Shown here in pieces: positions 1 through 6,489 of a stretch of DNA of 9,446 nucleotides. Source of the DNA: Chloroflexia bacterium (GTDB lineage Bacteria > Chloroflexota > Chloroflexia > Thermomicrobiales > UBA6265). The position numbers and the translations under genes are program-made. The stretch lies in the NCBI GenBank assembly GCA_030430125.1, contig JAUIGA010000106.1:1-9446 (forward strand). The letters run 5' to 3'. The notes below the pieces were generated by a model, which saw only the letters and a program-made list of their open reading frames with translations, made no database searches and was not told the DNA's origin. The number at the start of each line of letters is the position of its first letter. The stretch's first letter is position 1.

Positions 1-316
1 TGGCGCCCGTGGTGATCGCGCCGATCCGGCCCGCCCGCCGGGAATCGACCTCGCGCCCGGTGAGCATGTGCTCCGCCCCGATGGTGAAGATGGCCAGCAG
101 CGCGATCAGGTAGTGCGCGGGCGGGACATCGCCATCGTCGGCCAGCACCGACATGCCAAGCATCAGCTGCAGCAGGTAGAGCGTTGCCGCGGCCATCGAC
201 AGCGGCCGCTGGAACGGGAGCATCGGCCGGCCGAGGGCGGCGCGGATATTGAGCGCCAGCACGACCAGATAGCCGAGCACGACCAGCGATCCGACAATCA
301 TGTGTACAGTGGTCAT
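1..316 (-). CDS. Multi-pass membrane protein, N-terminal part (runs off the left edge)
   Basis: The minus strand is open from an ATG at 316-314 to the window edge, giving 105 residues with no stop. The start has an SD-like GGAGGA at 333-328, 11 bases upstream; a second in-frame ATG at 301-299 is a possible alternative. The product begins MTTVHMIVGSLVVLGYLVVL and has hydrophobic segments at about residues 6-24, 40-58 and 68-84, with a fourth starting near 97. Short loops carry charged groups (NIRAALGR near 23-30; TGREVDSRRAGR near 86-97). This spacing is typical of a small four-helix integral membrane protein. I do not recognise the family. It is divergent from acs across a 317-base gap, which is the only context for function. 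The reading is clear; the role is unknown. Confidence 0.7.
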   Translation of the reverse strand, partial: MTTVHMIVGSLVVLGYLVVLALNIRAALGRPMLPFQRPLSMAAATLYLLQLMLGMSVLADDGDVPPAHYLIALLAIFTIGAEHMLTGREVDSRRAGRIGAITTGA

Positions 317-439
317 TCGGGGTCAGTTCCTCCTGCGGTGGTGGTGGCGGTCCCGGTTGTCACGCGGCAGCCCGTCACCTGTTGGACTGTCCGAAGTGTA
401 GTGCACCGCAGGTGAGATTCCGGGTGAATTCGCGCGTCC

Positions 440-467
440 TTGCGGGATTCGACGACTCTGGTAAGGT
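440..467 (+). promoter_or_regulatory. Candidate acs promoter (extended -10)
   Basis: TTGCGG at 440-445 is followed after 16 bases by TAAGGT at 462-467, and a TG lies one base before the -10, as in extended -10 promoters. Transcription would begin near 474, giving a leader of about 160 bases before the acs start. Match to the sigma-70 consensus is moderate; assignment is inference. Confidence 0.35.
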
Positions 468-480
468 GCAGGGTGATGAG

Positions 481-510
481 TTCAGCCGCACAGGTCGGCC
501 TTTGTATACT
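481..510 (+). promoter_or_regulatory. Alternative acs promoter with TATACT -10
   Basis: TATACT at 505-510 is a strong -10 hexamer in a locally AT-rich patch. The best -35 is a weak TTCAGC at 481-486 with an 18-base spacer. If used, the leader would be about 118 bases. It competes with the candidate at 440-467; both could be active. Confidence 0.3.
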
Positions 511-633
511 GCAGCATGCAAGATGACGCTCGAGCATGACCCGGGCAGGATCGACCGCCGCACGGGACACCGGTCGTCCCCGGCGAGAGGTACTGCGGCC
601 GGTGGCACACCCGCTTCAGGGAGGATTGAAGAC

Positions 634-2607
<1,974 letters not shown>

Positions 2608-2634
2608 CCGGCGTACAACCTGAGCTGGACAACA

Positions 2635-2671
2635 CGAACGCCTCGGACATTTCCTTCGTCCGGGGCGTTCG
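2635..2671 (+). terminator. Rho-independent-type terminator after acs
   Basis: The arms CGAACGCCTCGGAC (2635-2648) and GTCCGGGGCGTTCG (2658-2671) form a 14-bp stem with one T-G wobble and a 9-base loop. It is followed by CGTTT, a weak T-tract. It begins 28 bases after the acs stop, so termination of acs is the obvious role. Confidence 0.75.
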
Positions 2672-2697
2672 CGTTTAGCGCAGTATCCTCCAGCCCG

Positions 2698-2756
2698 GCA
2701 GGGCCCTCCCTGCGGTGCTCAAGGCACCGTCATCCGGAATCGGTGCGATTCGCCGG
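2698..2756. other. Three tandem hairpins in the convergent gap
   Basis: Three short stems follow each other with almost no spacing. GCAGGG/CCCTGC has a 4-base loop (2698-2713). CGGTGC/GCACCG has a 5-base loop (2713-2729). CCGGAATCG pairs with CGATTC plus CGG across a 2-base bulge, with a 3-base loop (2734-2756). No ORF, tRNA or recognised RNA family fits. It may be an untranslated structured tail, a repeat element or a small RNA. Confidence 0.4.
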
Positions 2757-2769
2757 CCACATCGACACA

Positions 2770-2800
2770 GCGCCCCCGGCGAGCAAATCGCCGGGGGCGC
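2770..2800 (-). terminator. Strong hairpin closing the greA-lysS cluster
   Basis: A perfect 13-bp stem, GCGCCCCCGGCGA (2770-2782) with TCGCCGGGGGCGC (2788-2800), has the 5-base loop GCAAA. It starts 27 bases past the stop of the small minus-strand gene. There is no clear U-tract on either strand, so it may act as a 3' stabiliser or a bidirectional block rather than a classic intrinsic terminator. Confidence 0.6.
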
Positions 2801-2827
2801 CGTACTTGTGTCTGCGTTTCGGGCGCG

Positions 2828-2968
2828 CTAGTCCATCAGGAGGATCAGCGCCGAGACACCGCCGCCGACAACAATGACGAAGAGCAGCGGCAGCGCGATG
2901 CCGAGGAACGAGTACTTGTTGAACCCGAGCTTGTAGATGCCCGTCTTGTCCTTGATGTCGTCGAGCAC
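2828..2968 (-). CDS. Small single-pass membrane protein, 46 residues, unknown function
   Basis: A GTG at 2968-2966 with AAAGGA at 2981-2976, 7 bases upstream, opens a 46-residue frame. Residues 1-20 are hydrophilic and charged (VLDDIKDKTGIYKLGFNKYS). Residues 21-44 are one hydrophobic helix (FLGIALPLLFVIVVGGG then VSALILL), and the protein ends in Met-Asp. By the positive-inside rule the Lys-rich N-terminus would be cytoplasmic. The frame also runs upstream to an ATG at 3073 that overlaps the lysS stop (ATGA), giving 81 residues. That extra part is Arg-rich and featureless and contains a promoter-like sequence, so I prefer the GTG. No family is recognised. It lies 101 bases after lysS and just before a strong hairpin, so it is the last gene of the cluster or a separate transcript. 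Confidence 0.6.
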   Translation of the reverse strand: MLDDIKDKTGIYKLGFNKYSFLGIALPLLFVIVVGGGVSALILLMD

Positions 2969-2975
2969 GTCTCTG

Positions 2976-2983
2976 TCCTTTCT
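2976..2983 (-). promoter_or_regulatory. Ribosome binding site choosing the GTG start of the small gene
   Basis: AGAAAGGA lies 7 bases before the GTG at 2968. No comparable site precedes the in-frame ATG at 3073 except the overlap with lysS, so this site favours the 46-residue product. Confidence 0.55.
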
Positions 2984-3055
2984 GCGCGTCGCTCGCGCGT
3001 GCGGTCCGGCGATGGCCGGTGCGATGCGACGCTCCACCCCTGATCCCTGTCGCGT

Positions 3056-3084
3056 ATTGTAGCGGAGCGTCATTCAGCTGGCGA
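3056..3084 (-). promoter_or_regulatory. Candidate promoter for the small membrane protein
   Basis: On the minus strand TCGCCA (3084-3079) is followed after 17 bases by TACAAT (3061-3056). The -10 differs from TATAAT at one base and the -35 matches TTGACA at four of six. It overlaps the end of lysS and would give a leader of about 80 bases. Inference only. Confidence 0.35.
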
Positions 3085-4626
3085 CTCGGTTTCGGCGCTG
3101 TCGCTACCGGATTCCGGTGTGTTCGCCGATTCGTTCGGCAGGTTGCGCATCGCCGGGAACAGGATGACGTCCCGCAACGTGCGTTGGTCGGTGAGCAGCA
3201 TCGCCAGGCGGTCGATACCGATGCCGACGCCGCCGGTCGGGGGCATGCCGTACATCAGGGCATTGATGTAGTCCCAGTCGAGCGGCATGGCCTCCTCGTC
3301 GCCGGCGTCCTTGTCCTCCTGCTGTTCCCGGAACCGGGCAAGCTGGTCCATCGGGTCGTTCAGCTCGGTGAAGGCGTTACCGATCTCGCCGCCGCCGATG
3401 TAGGGCTGGAACCGCTCGACATGCGTTGGATCGTCCGCCTTTCGCTTGGCCAGCGGCGAGAGCTCCACCGGGTAGTCGGTCAGGAAGATCGGCTGGATCT
3501 GGTGCGGGCGAACGAACTGCTTGAGCAGCTCGTCGACGATCCGCGGCCAGACCATGCCGTCCTCGATGCTCGCGCCAGCGGCCCGTGCTGCCTGCTGCAG
3601 CGCCTCCTGCGATCGGAATGCGGTGTAGTCGACACCGCTTGCCTCGTGGATCGCCTCGCGCAGTGTCCTGCGGGGCCAGGGGGGTGTCACGTCGATCTGG
3701 TTGCCCTGGAAGGTGAAGCATGGACGACCGAAGACGGTGGTCACCACGTGGGCGATCATCGCCTCGACGGTGTCCATCATCGTTTCGTAGTCCGCATATG
3801 CCTCGTAGAACTCGAGCATCGTGAATTCGGGGGAATGGTTGCGGTCGATGCCTTCGTTGCGAAAGTCCTTCGATATCTCGTAGACACGTTCCAGTCCGCC
3901 GACCAGCAGCCGCTTGAGGTAGAGCTCGTCGGCGATGCGCAGGTAGAAGGTCTGATCCAGCGCGTTGTGGTAGGTCGTGAACGGCCGCGCCGCGGCGCCG
4001 CCGTACAGCGGTTGCAGCACCGGGGTCTCGACCTCGAGGTAGTCGCGGGCGTCGAGGAATGCGCGGATGGCCGAGACCGCCTTCGCGCGAACGCGGAAAA
4101 TGCGGCGTACCTCGTCGTTCGCGAGCAGGTCGACATAGCGCTGGCGGTAACGGGTTTCGATGTCTTGCAGGCCATGCCACTTTTCCGGTGGCGCGTTGAT
4201 CGCCTTGGCCAGCATCGTGACTGCGGACACGCGCAGCGACACCTCGCCGGTGCGGGTGCGGAACAGGGTCCCTTCCGCCTGCACGAAGTCGCCGAGGTCG
4301 AACAGCTTGCGCACGTCGGCGTAGCGATCCTCGCCGAGCAGATCCCTCCGGATATAGAGCTGCAGGCGAGAGGTGCCGTCCTCGATGTGGGCGAACACGG
4401 TCTTGCCCATGTGGCGGAAGCTGACCATGCGACCCGTGAGCGTCATCGGTGTGTCGAGATCGCCAGAATCCGAGAGTGTCGCGTTCGCTTCCGCCGCGTC
4501 GAACAGGGCGAGGGCATCGGCGTTGGTGTGCGTGCGGCGAGCACGGGTGGGGTAGGCCGGCTCGCCCTGCTCGCGCAGGCGTTCCACCTTGTCGAGTCGA
4601 ATTTGCTGGAGGTCGCTCAGCTCCAT
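3070..4626 (-). CDS. lysS: Lysyl-tRNA synthetase, class II
   Basis: This 518-residue enzyme attaches lysine to tRNA-Lys in the cytoplasm. The N-terminal anticodon-binding OB fold covers about 60-145 (MTLTGRMVSFRHMGKTVFAH at 61-80). The class II catalytic core follows. Motif 1 is at about 180-210 (LDARDYLEVETPVLQPLYGG). Motif 2 is at 247-280 and includes RVYEISKDFRNEGIDRNHSP then EFTMLEFYEAYADY. The GEIGNAFTELNDP stretch at 413-425 belongs to the lysine/ATP pocket. Motif 3 is at about 465-494 (GGVGIGIDRLAML to FPAMR). The length is close to the usual 490-510; the excess is an acidic, Ser/Glu-rich tail of about 24 residues (495-518) with no known role. The ATG at 4626 is preceded by a weak GGAG about 11 bases upstream. 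greA lies 108 bases upstream on the same strand, so the two are likely cotranscribed. Confidence 0.97.
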   Translation of the reverse strand: MELSDLQQIRLDKVERLREQGEPAYPTRARRTHTNADALALFDAAEANATLSDSGDLDTPMTLTGRMVSFRHMGKTVFAHIEDGTSRLQLYIRRDLLGEDRYADVRKLFDLGDFVQAEGTLFRTRTGEVSLRVSAVTMLAKAINAPPEKWHGLQDIETRYRQRYVDLLANDEVRRIFRVRAKAVSAIRAFLDARDYLEVETPVLQPLYGGAAARPFTTYHNALDQTFYLRIADELYLKRLLVGGLERVYEISKDFRNEGIDRNHSPEFTMLEFYEAYADYETMMDTVEAMIAHVVTTVFGRPCFTFQGNQIDVTPPWPRRTLREAIHEASGVDYTAFRSQEALQQAARAAGASIEDGMVWPRIVDELLKQFVRPHQIQPIFLTDYPVELSPLAKRKADDPTHVERFQPYIGGGEIGNAFTELNDPMDQLARFREQQEDKDAGDEEAMPLDWDYINALMYGMPPTGGVGIGIDRLAMLLTDQRTLRDVILFPAMRNLPNESANTPESGSDSAETESPAE

Positions 4627-4734
4627 GGTACCGATGTCTCCGCTGGGGGTGAGAGGCGTGTGGCGACGGCGGAAAAGGGGTTCGCGGTGGCGAGGCAGGC
4701 CGCCGCGATGGGGTCAGGTGGCCGGATGCGCTGG

Positions 4735-5205
4735 TTACTCCACGGTGACGATGGAATAGGTGTAGGCGCCGCCGGGTGTGTCGACGGTGGCGCGGTCACC
4801 CGCTCGGCATCCGAGCAGGGCCTTGCCTACGGGCGAATCGGAGGAAACGCGGTTCTCGGATGAGCTGGCCTCGACCGAATCGACAATGAGCCATGTTTCC
4901 TCGATCCCGTCCTCGTCGCGCACGGTGACGCGAGAGCCGAGCTGGACGCTGCCGTCGCCGGAGCCGCCTTCGATGATCTCCGCGTGTTCCAGCGTGTTCT
5001 CCAGCTCATGCACCCGGCTTTCCAGGTACATGTACTCGTCTTTCATCTCCTCGTACTCGCTGTTGTCGGAAATGTCGCCGTCACCGGTGGCTTCCTGGAT
5101 CAACCGGCTGATGTCGGGGATCCGCTCGTTGCGGAGGTGGGCGAGCTCTTTCTCCAGGCGGACCTTGCCTTCCGGTGTAAGGCGTATTTTGCGGTCCGTA
5201 TTCAT
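4735..5205 (-). CDS. greA: Transcription elongation factor GreA
   Basis: GreA enters the secondary channel of RNA polymerase and stimulates cleavage of backtracked transcripts. The 156-residue product has the family's usual length (about 158). Residues 1-77 are the antiparallel coiled coil, with the tip motif GDISDNSEYEEMK (43-55) whose acidic residues D44 and D47 match the catalytic tip of known Gre factors. Residues about 80-156 are the FKBP-like C-terminal domain, with SPVGKALLG at 124-132. The start is the ATG at 5205, with GGAG at 5215-5212; the frame is open far upstream (to 5505), but that extension matches no Gre protein. It is the first gene of the greA-lysS cluster. Its leader carries a strong hairpin at 5333-5358. 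Confidence 0.96.
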   Translation of the reverse strand: MNTDRKIRLTPEGKVRLEKELAHLRNERIPDISRLIQEATGDGDISDNSEYEEMKDEYMYLESRVHELENTLEHAEIIEGGSGDGSVQLGSRVTVRDEDGIEETWLIVDSVEASSSENRVSSDSPVGKALLGCRAGDRATVDTPGGAYTYSIVTVE

Positions 5206-5332
5206 GGTTGCTCCAGCCTTTCTGGCCGCCGGCGTGTCGCCGGGGCGATGAGGAGATAACTCAGCCAGGACGGTGGCGCGCCACGTTGCACGCCGAGAGA
5301 AACGACCCTGCAGAATCGCCGGGTATGCAATA

Positions 5333-5358
5333 GAGCCGGAGGAAAGCCCCTCCGGCTC
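5333..5358 (-). other. Strong hairpin near the 5' end of the greA leader
   Basis: GAGCCGGAGG (5333-5342) and CCTCCGGCTC (5349-5358) form a perfect 10-bp stem with a 6-base loop. Read on the minus strand it is followed by TATTGC, not a proper T-tract. It sits about 15 bases downstream of a TATACT hexamer, so it would form the first structure of the greA mRNA: a 5' stabiliser or an attenuator. Confidence 0.5.
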
Positions 5359-5373
5359 GGCTCGTGTGCCACC

Positions 5374-5379
5374 AGTATA
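5374..5379 (-). promoter_or_regulatory. Candidate -10 of the greA-lysS promoter
   Basis: TATACT on the minus strand, 169 bases before the greA ATG. At spacings of 16-18 bases no convincing -35 is seen, so an activator or a different upstream element would be needed. Transcription would start near 5367. Confidence 0.3.
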
Positions 5380-5430
5380 CGACAGAACCGGCGTCGCGAC
5401 GCGGCAGACGCGACACCGGTGGCAGCCAGG

Positions 5431-5448
5431 CACGCAAAACTCACGCAA
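5431..5448. repeat. Tandem CACGCAA direct repeats, 11-bp period
   Basis: CACGCAA occurs at 5431-5437 and again at 5442-5448, exactly 11 bases apart, about one helical turn. This is the geometry of response-regulator sites of the OmpR/PhoB type. It lies about 65-80 bases upstream of the putative greA start point. Only two copies, so chance is possible. Confidence 0.35.
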
Positions 5449-5478
5449 TACCTGTGACAAAAAGGCACAAGACGTGAT

Positions 5479-5514
5479 GTGCAACCGAAACGCAGAGGGT
5501 TGCACGGAGCAACC
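5479..5514. repeat. Three complementary arms forming alternative stems
   Basis: GTGCAACC (5479-5486) pairs with GGTTGCAC (5498-5505) as a perfect 8-bp stem. The same middle arm can instead pair as GGTTGC with GCAACC (5509-5514), 6 bp with a 5-base loop. The two stems exclude each other. Which strand is transcribed here is unknown. Confidence 0.4.
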
Positions 5515-5518
5515 TTGT

Positions 5519-5549
5519 TGTGTACAGTACGTTCAGAGTGTACGTACAC
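5519..5549. promoter_or_regulatory. Operator-like GTAC palindromes
   Basis: GTGTACGTACAC at 5538-5549 is a perfect 12-bp palindrome. Just upstream GTGTACAGTAC (5520-5530) contains the inverted repeat GTAC-A-GTAC. Both sit immediately upstream of TTGACA (5552-5557), a natural place for a regulator of the downstream transpeptidase gene. The regulator is unknown. Confidence 0.45.
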
Positions 5550-5551
5550 GA

Positions 5552-5580
5552 TTGACATCCCCAGTCGTCGTGGCTGCACA
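5552..5580 (+). promoter_or_regulatory. Candidate promoter of the transpeptidase gene
   Basis: TTGACA at 5552-5557 is a perfect -35. At 17 bases the -10 would be TGCACA (5575-5580), a poor match, so this would be a weak or regulated promoter, or the TTGACA is chance. Confidence 0.3.
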
Positions 5581-5634
5581 CGGAGGGAAGGGACGCAGGG
5601 GCGTCCGGTCTGACTTCACCGGCAGGAGGGTCTC

Positions 5635-6408
5635 ATGCAACGGCAGCGCAATTCCGGGCACATCACCACAGCGGGGCACCACCCGCGACGTGCCCTGTTC
5701 GTGATGATCACGGCGCTGATGCTGATGGGTGGCGCGGGATGGCTGGTCCCGAGCGACGCCGCGGCAGGCGAGGTGGCCACCGTCGTGACGGATGGCGCAC
5801 CGCTGTTCGTCGATCACGACGACCACACCGTGATCGAATGGATGGAGGCGGGCACGCCCGTCGACTTTTTCTATGGCCCGTACGAATGGATGTACCAGAT
5901 CCGCTACTACGACACCGTCGGATGGACCTGGACCGAGAACATTGCCCGTGATGGCGGTGCCGCGGCCTGGGGAGGCGGGGGCAGCGGAGGCGGTGGCGGA
6001 GGATCCTCCGCGGACACGTCCGGCGGCGGGGAACGCTGGATCGATGTCAACCGCTCCAACGGCGCCGTGACGCTGTACGAAGGCAACACCCCGCTCTATG
6101 TGTTCTGGGGGTCGCTCAGCCGCAGCCAGGGGAACGATTTCTACGCGACCGCGAGCGGCACCTACTATGTCTACACCAAACATCGCCCCCTGGTGTACAG
6201 CCCGTATCCCGACAACTACTTCACGCACTGGGTCGGGTTCGACCCCGATCGGAGGAACGGGTTCCACTCGTGGGTGAAGGATGTCAACGGGACGGTCGTG
6301 CCCAATGGCGCAGGGTTCACCGCCGGATGTGTCTCGATTCCGCCAGGCGACATCGATGTCCTCTTCGACTTCGCCTATGTCGGCATGCGCGTCGAGGTTC
6401 ACTGGTAG
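5635..6408 (+). CDS. Secreted L,D-transpeptidase (YkuD) family protein with SH3-like domain
   Basis: The product has 257 residues. The ATG at 5635 is preceded by AGGAGGG at 5624-5630. Residues 1-44 are an export signal: a basic start with RR at 18-19, a hydrophobic core at 20-38, and likely cleavage after DAAA (44). Residues about 45-105 form an SH3-like domain with GTPVDFFYG and the Trp-rich end GWTWTEN. Residues 112-132 are a Gly/Ser linker. Residues about 133-257 resemble the YkuD catalytic domain: H211 and the Cys motif TAGCVS (229-234, catalytic C232), then PPGDIDVLFDFAYVGMRVEV as the usual end. Such enzymes make or exchange 3-3 peptidoglycan cross-links. The motif departs from the common HG...SHGCIR: HS replaces HG, Ala sits before GC, and Ser replaces Arg. 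The key His and Cys remain, so activity is likely but not certain. It is monocistronic, ending in a 14-bp hairpin. Confidence 0.85.
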   Translation: MQRQRNSGHITTAGHHPRRALFVMITALMLMGGAGWLVPSDAAAGEVATVVTDGAPLFVDHDDHTVIEWMEAGTPVDFFYGPYEWMYQIRYYDTVGWTWTENIARDGGAAAWGGGGSGGGGGGSSADTSGGGERWIDVNRSNGAVTLYEGNTPLYVFWGSLSRSQGNDFYATASGTYYVYTKHRPLVYSPYPDNYFTHWVGFDPDRRNGFHSWVKDVNGTVVPNGAGFTAGCVSIPPGDIDVLFDFAYVGMRVEVHW

Positions 6409-6432
6409 GCGGGCCACCGATCGCACCGATGG

Positions 6433-6463
6433 CACCCCCCGGACGGATTCCGTCCGGGGGGTG
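6433..6463 (+). terminator. Terminator between convergent genes
   Basis: CACCCCCCGGACGG (6433-6446) and CCGTCCGGGGGGTG (6450-6463) form a perfect 14-bp stem with a 3-base loop. On the plus strand TTGCTGTCTGTT follows, moderately T-rich. It lies 24 bases after the transpeptidase stop and 26 bases beyond the end of the convergent permease gene, so it may serve both. Confidence 0.8.
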
Positions 6464-6489
6464 TTGCTGTCTGTTCCGGCAGCTGCGGC

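Larger units (their letters stand above)
317..633. other. Divergent intergenic region with the acs leader
   Basis: This 317-base gap lies between the divergent membrane-protein gene and acs. The acs frame stays open upstream to 382, but the translated extension resembles no family and lies before a good ribosome binding site, so I treat it as non-coding. Visible items are two plus-strand promoter candidates (440-467 and 481-510), a 7-bp inverted repeat TCACCTG (375-381) and CAGGTGA (409-415) 27 bases apart, and an imperfect palindrome TTGGACTGTCCGAA at 382-395. In the leader, GCCGCA (about 557-562) can pair with TGCGGC (about 594-599) around an inner GGGAC/GTCCC stem. Whether any of this regulates acs cannot be told from sequence. 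Confidence 0.5.
5206..5634. other. Long divergent control region between greA and the transpeptidase gene
   Basis: No gene is supported in these 429 bases; the open frames crossing it on both strands lack family resemblance. From left to right it holds a 10-bp hairpin (5333-5358), a minus-strand TATACT (5379-5374), tandem CACGCAA repeats (5431-5448), three arms able to form two mutually exclusive stems (5479-5514), two GTAC-based palindromes (5519-5549) and a perfect TTGACA (5552-5557). These are listed separately. The stretch 5430-5550 is more AT-rich than its surroundings, which fits a promoter region. Confidence 0.55.

Noticed and set aside
301..310. TGTGTACAGT shared with the palindrome region at 5519-5528
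   Set aside because: The first copy is inside the coding start of the left membrane protein; a single 10-base match in this window is not evidence of a shared operator.
591..612. T-box-like string GGTGGCAC in the acs leader
   Set aside because: It matches the GGTGGNAC core, but the following bases do not give ACCGCG, no Stem I or specifier loop is apparent, and acs is not an amino-acid gene. Most likely chance.
382..633. N-terminal extension of acs to the ATG at 382
   Set aside because: The added 84 residues resemble no Acs N-terminus, cover promoter-like sequence, and a good ribosome binding site precedes the ATG at 634, which gives the usual length.
4683..4707. Stem CGCGGTGGC/GCCGCCGCG between greA and lysS
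   Set aside because: It contains a mismatch on the transcribed minus strand and has no T-tract, so it is not a supported terminator.
3019..4863. 614-residue plus-strand open frame opposite lysS
   Set aside because: It is the antisense shadow of lysS and part of greA, produced by high GC codon usage; its translation shows no family features.
5453..5469. CRP-like TGTG...CACA site
   Set aside because: The half-sites are 9 bases apart instead of 8 and the inner bases do not fit TGTGA-N6-TCACA.
5533..6435. 300-residue minus-strand open frame opposite the transpeptidase
   Set aside because: It is antisense to a gene with signal peptide, SH3-like and catalytic motifs, and has no recognisable domain.
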